DNA from: Nocardiopsis sp. YSL2
Lineage (GTDB): Bacteria; Actinomycetota; Actinomycetes; Streptosporangiales; Streptosporangiaceae
NCBI RefSeq assembly: GCF_030555055.1
Contig: NZ_JAMOAO010000001.1
Coordinates: forward strand, 5,580,001 to 5,644,000
Reading direction: 5' to 3'
DNA: 64,000 bases
In this document: positions 16,097 to 23,927 of the stretch, one piece after another
Numbering within the stretch: the stretch's first letter is position 1
Layout: each line of letters opens with the position of its first letter
Notes under the pieces: generated by a model
The model's database searches: none
What the model saw: only the letters and a program-made list of their open reading frames with translations
What the model was told of the DNA's origin: nothing
Translations under genes and position numbers: made by a program

Positions 16097-17554
16097 GTGA
16101 CCCTGCTCGCCGACGACCACACCTCGGCCGTCTTCACCGGAACGTGGACCCCGGCCAAGGGCGGTGACGCGCCCGTGGTCTCACCGTCCACCGGAACCGT
16201 CCTGGGCCGCATCGGCATCGCCGACGGAGAGGACGTCCACGACGCCGCGGCCCGGGCCGCCCGGGCCCAGCGCGACTGGGCCGCGGCCTCCTTCGAGGAA
16301 CGCGCCGCCGTGCTGCGCCGCGCCGGAGACCTGCTGGAGGCCAACGCCGAGGAGATCTCGGGCTGGCTGCGCCGCGAGGGCGGGGCCGCCGCCGGGATGG
16401 CGGGCTTCCAGGTCCACGTCTCGGCCGCGGAGTGCTTCGAGGCCGCCGCCCTGGCCTCCCAGCCCCACGGCGAGATCCTGCGCACCGCCAAGCCCCGGCT
16501 GAGCTTCGCCCGCCAGGTACCCGTCGGCGTCGTGGGCGTCATCGCCCCCTTCAACGTGCCGCTCATCCTGGGCATCCGCTCGGTCGCCCCGGCCCTGGCG
16601 GTCGGCAACGCCGTCATCCTCAAGCCCGACCCGCGCACGGCGGTGTGTGGCGGCGCCGTCATGGCCGAGGTCTTCCGCCGGGCCGGGGTGCCCGAGGGGG
16701 TCCTGCAGGTCCTGCCCGGCGGGGCCGAGGCGGGCCAGGCCCTCATCACCGACCCCCACGTGCGGGTCATCTCCTTCACCGGCTCCACCGAGGCCGGGCG
16801 CAAGGTCGGCGAGGCCGCGGGGCGCCACCTCAAGCGCGCGCACCTGGAACTGGGCGGCAACTCCCCGCTGGTGGTCCTGGACGACGTCGACGTGGACGCC
16901 GCCGCCTCGATCGGCGCCTGGGGCTCGTTCCTGCACCAGGGGCAGATCTGCATGACCACCGGCCGGCACCTGGTGCACGAGGCGGTCGCCGACGCCTACG
17001 TCGAAAGCCTGGCGGCCAGGGCCGACGCCCTGACCGTGGGCAGCACCGAGGAGGACGGCGCCGCCCTGGGCCCGGTCATCGACGCCGGCCAGCGCGACAA
17101 GATCCACGCCCTGGTCACGGGCAGCGTCGACGCCGGGGCACGGCTGCGCGCGGGCGGCACCTACCAGGACCTGTTCTACCGGCCCACCGTCCTGGACCGG
17201 GTCGGGGCCGCCACACCCGCCTACGCCCAGGAGGTCTTCGGGCCGGTGGCCCCGGTGGTGCGCTTCTCCTCGATCGACGAGCTCGTGGAGCTGGCCAACA
17301 CCACCGAGTACGGACTGAGCCTGGGCGTGCTCACCCGCAACCCGATGCGCGGCATGGAGATCGCCGACCGGGTCCCCAGCGGGATCGTGCACATCAACGA
17401 CCAGACCGTGGACGACGAGGCGGTCGCGCCCTTCGGGGGCGTGGGCGACTCGGGCACAGGATCCCGCTTCGGCGGTACCCGCGCCAACATGGAGGCCTTC
17501 ACCGAGACCCAGTGGGTCACGATGCAGGCCGACCCGGCGCGCTACCCCTTCTAG
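16097..17554 (+). CDS. Aldehyde dehydrogenase (benzaldehyde/vanillin dehydrogenase-like)
   Basis: The 485-residue NAD(P)-dependent aldehyde dehydrogenase starts at GTG 16097 with GAAGGAGA upstream. Motifs are NAD-binding SFTGSTEAGRKVG (about 226-238), catalytic Glu251 in LELGGNSP and nucleophile Cys285 in GQICMTTGR. The VPVGVVGVIAPFNVPL and VAPFGGVGDSGTGSRFGG segments resemble benzaldehyde and vanillin dehydrogenases. It lies 46 bases after the ATPase gene and before a strong terminator, so it is the last gene of the import operon and probably oxidises an aldehyde derived from the imported compound. Confidence 0.9.
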   Translation: MTLLADDHTSAVFTGTWTPAKGGDAPVVSPSTGTVLGRIGIADGEDVHDAAARAARAQRDWAAASFEERAAVLRRAGDLLEANAEEISGWLRREGGAAAGMAGFQVHVSAAECFEAAALASQPHGEILRTAKPRLSFARQVPVGVVGVIAPFNVPLILGIRSVAPALAVGNAVILKPDPRTAVCGGAVMAEVFRRAGVPEGVLQVLPGGAEAGQALITDPHVRVISFTGSTEAGRKVGEAAGRHLKRAHLELGGNSPLVVLDDVDVDAAASIGAWGSFLHQGQICMTTGRHLVHEAVADAYVESLAARADALTVGSTEEDGAALGPVIDAGQRDKIHALVTGSVDAGARLRAGGTYQDLFYRPTVLDRVGAATPAYAQEVFGPVAPVVRFSSIDELVELANTTEYGLSLGVLTRNPMRGMEIADRVPSGIVHINDQTVDDEAVAPFGGVGDSGTGSRFGGTRANMEAFTETQWVTMQADPARYPF

Positions 17555-17560
17555 ACGGCG

Positions 17561-17604
17561 GGGCCGCGGCCGGGGCGCGTGTGGGGGCGCCCCGGCCGCG
17601 GCCC
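17561..17604 (+). terminator. Very strong 18-bp terminator hairpin
   Basis: Bases 17561-17578 (GGGCCGCGGCCGGGGCGC) pair perfectly with 17587-17604 across an 8-base G-rich loop. It starts 7 bases after the aldehyde dehydrogenase stop and closes the import operon. Confidence 0.85.
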
Positions 17605-17681
17605 GGCCCGACGGACGACCGGCCGAGGACATGCGCCGGGACCGTGACGCCTGTGCTCCTCTTCACTTGAGAGTTCATGTG

Positions 17682-17708
17682 TTTACTGGAAAGCAATGCG
17701 GCTAGTGT
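17682..17708 (+). promoter_or_regulatory. Possible promoter of the cupredoxin gene
   Basis: TTTACT (17682-17687) and TAGTGT (17703-17708) lie 15 bases apart in a locally AT-richer stretch after the terminator, 109 bases upstream of the ATG. The short spacer makes this tentative. Confidence 0.3.
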
Positions 17709-17816
17709 GGTCGGAGCGCTGCTGGGAGTCACTGCCCCGGCCGCATTCCCGCCCGGCGCCGAACCGACGCGCCCCACGTCCGCGTTCGGTGCCACTCCGA
17801 TGCCAAGGAGCACCAC

Positions 17817-18272
17817 ATGTCACGCCTCGCCCTGATCGCCCTGGTGGCCGCCGGAGCCTTCGGTCTGGCCGCCTGTTCGTCCGAGGACCAGGCCGCCGCG
17901 CCCGCCGCGGAGGAGTCCGCGGCCGAAGGCGGGGAGACCGCCGAGGGCGGCGCCGAGGAGCCCGGCGACTCCGCCGAGGGCGAGGCCGCCGAAGCGGCCG
18001 ACGCCTTCACCGTCACCGCCTCGGAGATGGCCTTCGAGGGCATCCCCGAGACCCTCCCGGCCGGGACCGTCGAGATCACGTTCGACAACGCCGGGGAGGC
18101 CCCGCACGACCTGGTCGTCGAGGAGCTCGGCGACGAGACCGTCATTCCCGTGACCGACGGTGGAGGGAGCGCCACCGGCACCGTCACCCTGGAGCCCGGC
18201 ACCTACACCTTCTACTGCTCCGTGGGCACCCACCGCGAGATGGGCATGGAACAGACCGTCACCGTCGAGTAG
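17817..18272 (+). CDS. Cupredoxin-domain lipoprotein
   Basis: The 151-residue protein has a lipoprotein signal with lipobox LAAC (Cys20), a 40-residue Glu/Ala/Gly spacer and a plastocyanin/azurin-like domain. The type-1 copper ligands are present: His97 in APHDLV, Cys134, His139 and Met142 in YCSVGTHREMGM. AAGGAG lies upstream of the ATG. It is probably a membrane-tethered extracytoplasmic electron carrier or copper-binding protein. It stands alone, after the terminator of the import operon and convergent with the LysR gene. Confidence 0.9.
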   Translation: MSRLALIALVAAGAFGLAACSSEDQAAAPAAEESAAEGGETAEGGAEEPGDSAEGEAAEAADAFTVTASEMAFEGIPETLPAGTVEITFDNAGEAPHDLVVEELGDETVIPVTDGGGSATGTVTLEPGTYTFYCSVGTHREMGMEQTVTVE

Positions 18273-18330
18273 GCGGCTCCCCGCCCGGCCTCCGTCCCGC
18301 CCCGGCCGAACCCCGGGGCGGGAGGGCTCC

Positions 18331-19278
18331 TCAACCGGTCAGGTCGGGGATGGTCCGCGGGCCCACCCGGCACACGTAGTCGCGGAACAACGCGACCGCG
18401 GGCGGCTCGAACGCCCGACGCCCGCTGCCGCCGTCCACGGACGCCCGCGGCCAGACCACCCCCACCGGCCGGTCGGCGCCCTCCTCCGCCAGGCCCAGTT
18501 CCACGGTCCCCGGCAGGGGCCCGCGCGGCCGTGCGGGCAGCACCGACACCCCCAGGCCCGCCGCCACCAGCCCCCGCGCCGTGGCGATGTCGTCGGCCTC
18601 GAACGCCACCCGCGGCGTCACACCCGCCTCGTCCAGCAACCGGTCGGTCAGATGGCGCACCCCCCGCCCGGGCTTGAGCAGCACGAACTCCTCGGCCACC
18701 GCGGACGCGGCCGACACCGGCCCCGCCGAGGACGACAGCCGGTGGTGCTCGGGCACCACCAGCCGAAGCCACTGCGTGTGCAGCACCGCCGACGCCAGCC
18801 CCGGGTCCGCGGGCAGCGGCGAGGTCAGCGCCAGGTCCGCCCCACCCGCGGACAGCCGCCGCAGGGACTCCGCCCAGGGCTCCTGGGTCAGGGTGAAGCG
18901 CACCCCCGGATGCTCGGCGCGAAACCCCCGCAGCAGCGCCGGAACCACTTCGACGCCGAGCGTGGGCAGGAAGGTCAGCGCCACCCGGCCCTCCTCGGCG
19001 CCGGTCAGGTCGGCCAACCCCTCGCGCAGGTCCTCCAGGGCCCGCTCCACGTAGGGGAGCAGCCTCTGCCCGGCCCGGGTCAGCCGCACACCCCGCCCCG
19101 TGCGCTCCACGAGCGCGATGCCCATCTCCTCCTGCACCCGCGCCAGCGCGCGGCTGAGCGTGGGCTGGGGCACGCCCAGCGACTCGGCCGCCTGTGTGAC
19201 GTGTTCGGTGCGGGCCACCGCCGCGACCATCCGCAGCCGGGGGACCAGGACCTGGGCCAGCGCGTCCACTTCATTCAT
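18331..19278 (-). CDS. LysR-family transcriptional regulator
   Basis: This is a 315-residue protein with the N-terminal winged HTH (RMVAAVARTEHVTQAAESLGVPQPTLSRALARVQEEMGI; hydrophobic core and Q-P-T-L-S-R-A-L recognition helix) and a periplasmic-binding-like effector domain. It is divergent from an MFS transporter gene. ATGCAT repeats in the intergenic space look like its binding site, so it likely controls that exporter in response to a small molecule. Confidence 0.9.
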   Translation of the reverse strand: MNEVDALAQVLVPRLRMVAAVARTEHVTQAAESLGVPQPTLSRALARVQEEMGIALVERTGRGVRLTRAGQRLLPYVERALEDLREGLADLTGAEEGRVALTFLPTLGVEVVPALLRGFRAEHPGVRFTLTQEPWAESLRRLSAGGADLALTSPLPADPGLASAVLHTQWLRLVVPEHHRLSSSAGPVSAASAVAEEFVLLKPGRGVRHLTDRLLDEAGVTPRVAFEADDIATARGLVAAGLGVSVLPARPRGPLPGTVELGLAEEGADRPVGVVWPRASVDGGSGRRAFEPPAVALFRDYVCRVGPRTIPDLTG

Positions 19279-19288
19279 GCGATCCAGT

Positions 19289-19341
19289 ATGCATCAGCGA
19301 CAAATCATGCATTGGACGTATGAAACGGCCCTGCCTAGCGT
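19289..19341 (+). promoter_or_regulatory. LysR-type operator and MFS promoter
   Basis: ATGCAT occurs at 19289-19294 and 19307-19312, 12 bases apart. The second copy abuts a TTGGAC -35 (19312-19317), which is 18 bases from TAGCGT (19336-19341). The expected start point, about 19347-19349, coincides with the ATG of the MFS gene at 19349, so the mRNA may be leaderless. A GGAGG at 19342-19346 is too close to the ATG to be a normal ribosome-binding site. Confidence 0.5.
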
Positions 19342-19348
19342 GGAGGGC

Positions 19349-20659
19349 ATGACCGCGACCAGCCCGACCACCCCCGATCCGCGCCCCCGCGCGGGCAGCC
19401 GCGCCTACCGCCGCACGGTCGTCGCCCTGGTCGCCGCCGCGGTGGCCACCTTCGCCCAGCTGTGGTCGGTCCAGCCGATCCTGCCCGCCATCGCCGAGGG
19501 CTTCGACACCTCCGCGAGCCAGGCCGCGCTCACCGTCTCCGTCGCCACCGGCGGCCTGGCCGGGTTCACCCTGGTCTGGAGCGGGGCCGCCGACCGCTTC
19601 GGCCGCGCCCGCGTCATCACCGCCTCGCTGCTCGTGGCCACCCTCCTGGGGTGCGCGGCACCCCTGGCCGCGGACCTCTGGCTCCTGCTGGCCCTGCGCG
19701 CCCTCCAGGGCGCCGCGCTGGGCGGGGTCCCCGCCGCCGCGGTGTCCTACCTCGCCGAGGAGATCCACCCCGCCGACGCCCCACGCGCCACCGGGCTCTA
19801 CATCGCGGGCAACCCGCTGGGCGGCATGGGCGGGCGGCTGCTGGCCGGGTTCGCCGCCGACCACGGCGGCTGGGCCTGGGGGATCGCCGCCAACACACTG
19901 CTGGGCCTGGTCGCCCTGGCGGTGTTCGTGCTCGTCCTGCCCCGGGGGCGGGCGCCCCGTCCGGCGACGGCGTCCGGACGCGCCGCGGGCCCGTCCCTGG
20001 CGGCCCGCCTGCGCTCGGCGCTCACCGCCCGGGGGCTGCCCGCCCTCTACGCCCAGGCCCTGCTGCTCATGGGCGCGTTCATGACCGTCTACAACCTGCT
20101 GGGCTTTCGGCTCACGGCCGAACCGTTCGGGCTGTCCCAGGCCGCCGCCTCCCTGCTCTTCCTCTCCTACACCGCCGGGATGCTCGGCTCCGCCGTCGCC
20201 GGATCGGCCACCGCCCGCTTCGGCGGCTACGCCGTCCTGACGGTGTCCACCGGACTCATGGCCGTGGGGCTGGCGGGCCTGTTCGCCGGCGTCCTGGTCG
20301 GCCTGCTGGCGGCCCTGCTGGTGCTGACCTTCAGCTTCTTCAGCGCCCACGCCACCGCCTCGGCGTGGGTGGGATCGCGTGCCTCGGCCGGGCGCGCCCA
20401 GGCCATGGCCCTGTACACGCTGGCCTACTACCTCGGCTCCAGCCTCTTCGGCTGGCTGGGCGGCCTGGTCTATGACGCGGCGGGCTGGAACGGCGCGGTG
20501 CTCTTCGCCGTGGGCCTGTGCGCCGCGGCCGCCCTGGTGGCGCTGCGCCTGCGCCGACTGCCCGCTCCCGCGCCTGCCCAGGAGCCCACGAAGCAGACCC
20601 CGGACCGGTGCGGCGGATCCGCGGCGGCGACCGGCCACGGCGCGGGCGCACGGGGCTGA
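19349..20659 (+). CDS. MFS transporter
   Basis: The 436-residue protein has 12 predicted membrane helices. The MFS motif A region (SGAADRFGRARVITASLL) follows helix 2, and LRALQGAALGGVPAAAVSYLAEE is typical of the YnfM/AraJ-type group (12-TM small-molecule exporters). ATG 19349 was preferred over an upstream in-frame ATG at 19310, which would fall in the operator. A 35-residue polar C-terminal tail is probably cytoplasmic. It is divergent from the LysR gene that probably controls it. Confidence 0.88.
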   Translation: MTATSPTTPDPRPRAGSRAYRRTVVALVAAAVATFAQLWSVQPILPAIAEGFDTSASQAALTVSVATGGLAGFTLVWSGAADRFGRARVITASLLVATLLGCAAPLAADLWLLLALRALQGAALGGVPAAAVSYLAEEIHPADAPRATGLYIAGNPLGGMGGRLLAGFAADHGGWAWGIAANTLLGLVALAVFVLVLPRGRAPRPATASGRAAGPSLAARLRSALTARGLPALYAQALLLMGAFMTVYNLLGFRLTAEPFGLSQAAASLLFLSYTAGMLGSAVAGSATARFGGYAVLTVSTGLMAVGLAGLFAGVLVGLLAALLVLTFSFFSAHATASAWVGSRASAGRAQAMALYTLAYYLGSSLFGWLGGLVYDAAGWNGAVLFAVGLCAAAALVALRLRRLPAPAPAQEPTKQTPDRCGGSAAATGHGAGARG

Positions 20660-20860
20660 TCGCCCGGTGGCGGGCTGCCGCACAGCGTCAGTGCGGTCCC
20701 CGCGCGTCGGCCGGACCGTGCCCGGTGCGCCCGCGCACCCGCCCGTGGCCGATGGTGCCGCGGGGGATGAACGTCCCTCCGGTCGCCCGGGCGCGGCACC
20801 ACCGTGTCGCGGGCGGCCTCGTGGTGTTGTTGGGGCAGGGTAGAGACAAAGCGGGCCATC

Positions 20861-20880
20861 TAATTTAAAGTTGAACTACT
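20861..20880. promoter_or_regulatory. AT-rich dyad upstream of the dioxygenase operon
   Basis: In a GC-rich background, the stretch around TAATTTAAAG then TTGAACTACT stands out. It contains AGTT-G-AACT (20869-20877), a perfect 4+1+4 dyad, next to the palindrome TTTAAA. It lies about 45 bases before the dioxygenase ATG. MarR-family quinone sensors control comparable gene pairs in other bacteria; no such regulator is encoded next to it here. Confidence 0.45.
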
Positions 20881-20923
20881 TCCCGGTCTCAGATCCGGTG
20901 AGCGCTCGACGGAAGGTGACGAC

Positions 20924-21874
20924 ATGGACGTGCGGCCCTCGGGGATCCACCACGTGACCGCGATCGCAAGCGACCCCCAGGCCAACGCGGACTTCTACCT
21001 CAACGCCCTGGGCATGCGCATGGTCAAACGCACGGTCAACTTCGACGCGCCGCAGACCTACCACTTCTACTACGGCGACCGTGCGGGCAATCCCGGCACG
21101 ATCATGACCTTCTTCCCCTGGCCCGACGCACCACGGGGACGGCGCGGCGCCGGCCAGGCCACCACGACGACCTTCTCCGTGCCCGAGGGCTCCCTGGGCT
21201 GGTGGGCCGACCACCTGGCCGCACTGGACGTACCCACCACACGGCCCGCCGAGCGCGGAGCGGAGGACGTGCTCAGCCTGCGCGACCCCGACGGCCTGGT
21301 CATCGAACTCGCCGCCAGCGCCGACTCCCACGACACCGACCCCTGGGACGGCGGCCGGGTCCCCGCCGAACACGCCATCCGCGGCATCCGCGCGGTCACC
21401 TTCACCGAGAACGACGTCGAGGGCACCGCCGAGATGCTCGGAGGGCGGTTGGGCTTCCGCCTGGCCGAGGAGGACGGCGACCGCCTGCGCTTTCGCACCA
21501 ACGACTCCGGCGCCGGGGTGGGCACCATCGTCGACGTCCTGGCCCGGCCCCGGGCCGAACGCGGCCTCGTGGCCGCCGGAACCGTCCACCACGTCGCCTA
21601 CCGCGCCCCGGACGGCCCCGTCCAGAAGGCCTGGCGCGAGCGGCTGGAGGGCGACGGCGTGGGCGTGACGGAGATCCGCGACCGCTGCTACTTCACCTCG
21701 ATCTACTTCCGCGAGCCCGGCGGGGCCCTGCTGGAGATCGCCACCGACGGCCCCGGGTTCGACTACGACGAACCCCTCCTGGAACTGGGCCGCTCCCTCA
21801 AACTCCCGCCGTGGATGGAGCCCGACCGCGAGCAGATCGCCGCCCGCCTGCCCGAGGTCCGGGTCGGACGGTGA
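20924..21874 (+). CDS. Ring-cleaving dioxygenase-like glyoxalase (MhqO type)
   Basis: The 316-residue protein consists of two vicinal-oxygen-chelate modules. Expected metal ligands are in GIHHVTAIA near the N-terminus, TVHHVAYRAP in the middle and LLEIATDGPGF near the end. The whole resembles MhqO/MhqA/LinE-type ring-cleaving dioxygenases that open hydroquinone-like compounds. GGAAGG precedes the ATG. The stop overlaps the downstream esterase start as GTGA, the same gene order as the quinone-responsive mhqO-mhqD-like pairs. Confidence 0.88.
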   Translation: MDVRPSGIHHVTAIASDPQANADFYLNALGMRMVKRTVNFDAPQTYHFYYGDRAGNPGTIMTFFPWPDAPRGRRGAGQATTTTFSVPEGSLGWWADHLAALDVPTTRPAERGAEDVLSLRDPDGLVIELAASADSHDTDPWDGGRVPAEHAIRGIRAVTFTENDVEGTAEMLGGRLGFRLAEEDGDRLRFRTNDSGAGVGTIVDVLARPRAERGLVAAGTVHHVAYRAPDGPVQKAWRERLEGDGVGVTEIRDRCYFTSIYFREPGGALLEIATDGPGFDYDEPLLELGRSLKLPPWMEPDREQIAARLPEVRVGR

Positions 21875-22503
21875 CCACCACCGACGACTTCGTCCACGTG
21901 TTCGAGCCCGCGACCGAGCCCGGGGCGCCCACCGTTCTCCTGCTCCACGGCACCGGCGCCGACGAGCACGACCTGCTGCCGCTGGGCCGTGCCCTGGCGC
22001 CCGGCGCGGCGCTGCTCTCGCCGCGCGGCCAGGTCGACGAGAACGGGGCCAGCCGCTGGTTCCGCCGCCTGCGCGAGGGCGTCTTCGACGTCGACGACCT
22101 CATCGAACGGTCCGCCGAGCTGGCGGAGTTCACCACCGCCGCGACCCGCTCCTACGGCCTGGACCCGCGGCGGATCGTGGCCAGCGGGTTCTCCAACGGC
22201 GCCAACACCGCCGCGGCCCTGCTGCTGCTCCACCCGGACCTCCTGGCCGGCGCCGCGCTCTTCGCCGCCGGAGCGCCCCTGCAGGGCCGCGAGCCCGAGC
22301 CGGTGGACCTGTCCGGTACGCGGGTCTTCCTGGGGGCCGGACAGGCCGACCCCGTCACCCCCATCGACCAGGCGCGCCTGCTGGCCGCCCAGCTGGGGGA
22401 GCGGGGCGCGGCGGTGACGGCGCGCGAACACCCCGGCGGACACGCGATCCCGCCGCGCGTGCTGGCCGAGGTCCAACGGTGGTGGGCCGACAGCGCGTTC
22501 TGA
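21871..22503 (+). CDS. Alpha/beta hydrolase (MhqD/phospholipase-carboxylesterase type)
   Basis: The 210-residue serine hydrolase starts at GTG 21871, coupled to the dioxygenase gene. The nucleophile elbow is G-F-S-N-G (ASGFSNGAN), the acid is likely Asp in GAGQADPV, and the His is in HPGGHAIP. The oxyanion region is LLLHGTGADEHDLLPLG. This is the MhqD/YodD-type esterase subfamily. It likely hydrolyses an ester or ring-cleavage product formed by the dioxygenase, as part of quinone or aromatic detoxification. Confidence 0.88.
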   Translation: MTTTDDFVHVFEPATEPGAPTVLLLHGTGADEHDLLPLGRALAPGAALLSPRGQVDENGASRWFRRLREGVFDVDDLIERSAELAEFTTAATRSYGLDPRRIVASGFSNGANTAAALLLLHPDLLAGAALFAAGAPLQGREPEPVDLSGTRVFLGAGQADPVTPIDQARLLAAQLGERGAAVTAREHPGGHAIPPRVLAEVQRWWADSAF

Positions 22504-22599
22504 CCGTGACGCCCGGGTGTCGTGGCGGTGTCCGCTCTCTGGTTACGTGGACGTGCACTCACCTGTGGCGATCCAACGCAGAACGGAGACCGGTCCCCC

Positions 22600-23322
22600 A
22601 TGGCAGCACCGCACGAGGGCAACGAGAACAAGAAGCCCGCCGGACGCCGCGACCACGGCGCACGGGTCGCCCGCTGGGAACAGCGCGTGGAGATCCCGAT
22701 GCTGCTCCTGGCCGGGGCGTTCCTGGTCGCCTACGCCTGGCCCGTCATCGACCAGAGCTTGGACAGCGACCTGCGCTCCATGCTGCGCGCCCTGTCGTGG
22801 ACGGTGTGGGCGGCGTTCGCCGTCGACTTCTTCATCCGGCTCTACCTGGCCGAGCACCGGGCGTGGTACGCGCTCCGGCACTGGTACGACGTGGTCCTGA
22901 TCGTGCTCCCCATGTTCCGCACGCTGCGGCTGCTGCGGCTGCTCGCCCTGCTGCGCATGCTGAACCGCTCCCTGGCGGGGACGCTGAGCGGCAAGGCGTC
23001 GATGTACGTGGCCGGCACGGCCGCGCTGACGTCCGTCCTGGGCGCCATCGCCGTCCTGGACGTCGAGCAGCACGCCCCCGGGGCGAACATCACCGAGTTC
23101 GGCGACGCCCTGTGGTGGTCGGTGGTCACGGTGACGACGGTCGGCTACGGCGACTTCTACCCGGTCACCTTCCAGGGCCGCCTGGTGGCGGTCGCCATGA
23201 TGATCATGGGGATCTCGCTCGTGGGTACGCTCACTGCCGCGGTGGCGTCCGCGTTCGTCTCCAACATCCAGCAGCAGGACCGCAAGGACACCGAGGACGC
23301 CAAGAGCGCACAGGGCGGCTGA
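22600..23322 (+). CDS. Potassium channel of the voltage-gated ion channel superfamily
   Basis: The 240-residue protein has membrane helices for a truncated sensor (about residues 30-110), an arginine-rich S4-like helix (FRTLRLLRLLALLRMLNRSL), and a pore module with the potassium selectivity filter TVGYGD followed by an inner helix. GGAG lies upstream of the ATG at 22600. The short polar C-terminus has no RCK or cyclic-nucleotide domain. It should form a tetrameric plasma-membrane K+ channel, possibly voltage-modulated. Confidence 0.9.
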   Translation: MAAPHEGNENKKPAGRRDHGARVARWEQRVEIPMLLLAGAFLVAYAWPVIDQSLDSDLRSMLRALSWTVWAAFAVDFFIRLYLAEHRAWYALRHWYDVVLIVLPMFRTLRLLRLLALLRMLNRSLAGTLSGKASMYVAGTAALTSVLGAIAVLDVEQHAPGANITEFGDALWWSVVTVTTVGYGDFYPVTFQGRLVAVAMMIMGISLVGTLTAAVASAFVSNIQQQDRKDTEDAKSAQGG

Positions 23323-23326
23323 GGAG

Positions 23327-23584
23327 TCACAGGAGCACGATCTTCTGCAGCTCCCCGTCCCCTCCCTCCTGCACGAAGACGCTCGCCCCGTTCTGGATGG
23401 CCTCCTCCAGCCAGGCGTTGACCTGGATGGCGCGGTTGATGGTGTCCGTCTTGTTCCGCCCCGTGAGCTTGACGGTCTCTTCCAGCTTCTCGTGGGAGTT
23501 CTCGGTCAGGTTGACGGTCACCCGGTGCACCTTCGTGACCGCGGCCTGGTCCTCGGTCTCCTGGCGCGATTGCGTGCGGGCCAT
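23327..23584 (-). CDS. Small ribbon-helix-helix-like DNA-binding protein
   Basis: ATG 23584 has AGGAAGG upstream and gives 85 residues; an in-frame start at 23674 is unsupported. The central segment (VHRVTVNLTENSHEKLEETVKLTGRNKTDTINRAIQV) has the strand-helix-helix spacing of ribbon-helix-helix antitoxins and regulators, with a following WLEEAIQNGASVFVQ segment. No toxin gene overlaps it. It faces away from the acidic-peptide/membrane-protein unit starting at 23778, and a pair of direct repeats lies between them, so it may regulate that unit. Confidence 0.7.
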   Translation of the reverse strand: MARTQSRQETEDQAAVTKVHRVTVNLTENSHEKLEETVKLTGRNKTDTINRAIQVNAWLEEAIQNGASVFVQEGGDGELQKIVLL

Positions 23585-23720
23585 GCTCGCCGCCTTCCTG
23601 CGTAGGGCCACCGACTCCGACATACTGCCCGGAGTCAGTTGTCGTACGCGTTTGGAACAGTCAATATGCATCAATCATACATACGTTGACTGAATCTGAC
23701 GGCGCGCCAACGTCGATGCT

Positions 23721-23755
23721 TGCAACGGGTCATCCTCTGGATGCAAATGGTCATC
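23721..23755. repeat. Two 14-base direct repeats
   Basis: TGCAAcgGGTCATC (23721-23734) and TGCAAatGGTCATC (23742-23755) match at 12 of 14 positions and are 21 bases apart, two helical turns. They lie between the divergent RHH-like gene and the small ORF at 23778, a natural position for a repressor or activator binding array. Confidence 0.55.
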
Positions 23756-23777
23756 GACTGACGGGGATGGGGGTGGC

Positions 23778-23927
23778 ATGCCGGAGGACGGTCGGCAGGA
23801 CCGGCTCGTGGTGCTGAGTGAGGAAGACCTCAGTGATGAGATGCCGACGCGCGACGCGGACGACCCGATCCGCGTCGAGCGTTCGCGGACCCTGGCCGAG
23901 GGGAGCGGACATGGACGACCTCAGTGA
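23778..23927 (+). CDS. Short acidic peptide ORF overlapping the next gene
   Basis: ATG 23778 opens a 49-codon frame: MPEDGRQDRLVVLSEEDL, then SDEMPTRDADD, ending GHGRPQ. The stop lies inside the next gene (overlap of 17 bases). The segment S-E-E-D-L-S-D-E-M-P-T is closely echoed twice in the next protein (D-D-L-S-D-E-V-P and S-E-D-L-E-D-E-V-P-T). That makes this frame unlikely to be random, but no family is recognised. A GGGGATGGGGGTGG stretch precedes the start. Confidence 0.45.
   Translation: MPEDGRQDRLVVLSEEDLSDEMPTRDADDPIRVERSRTLAEGSGHGRPQ

Noticed and set aside
23327..23584. A toxin-antitoxin pair built on the RHH-like gene
   Set aside because: No toxin-like ORF overlaps or follows on the same strand. 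The upstream neighbour on the other strand has no toxin features.
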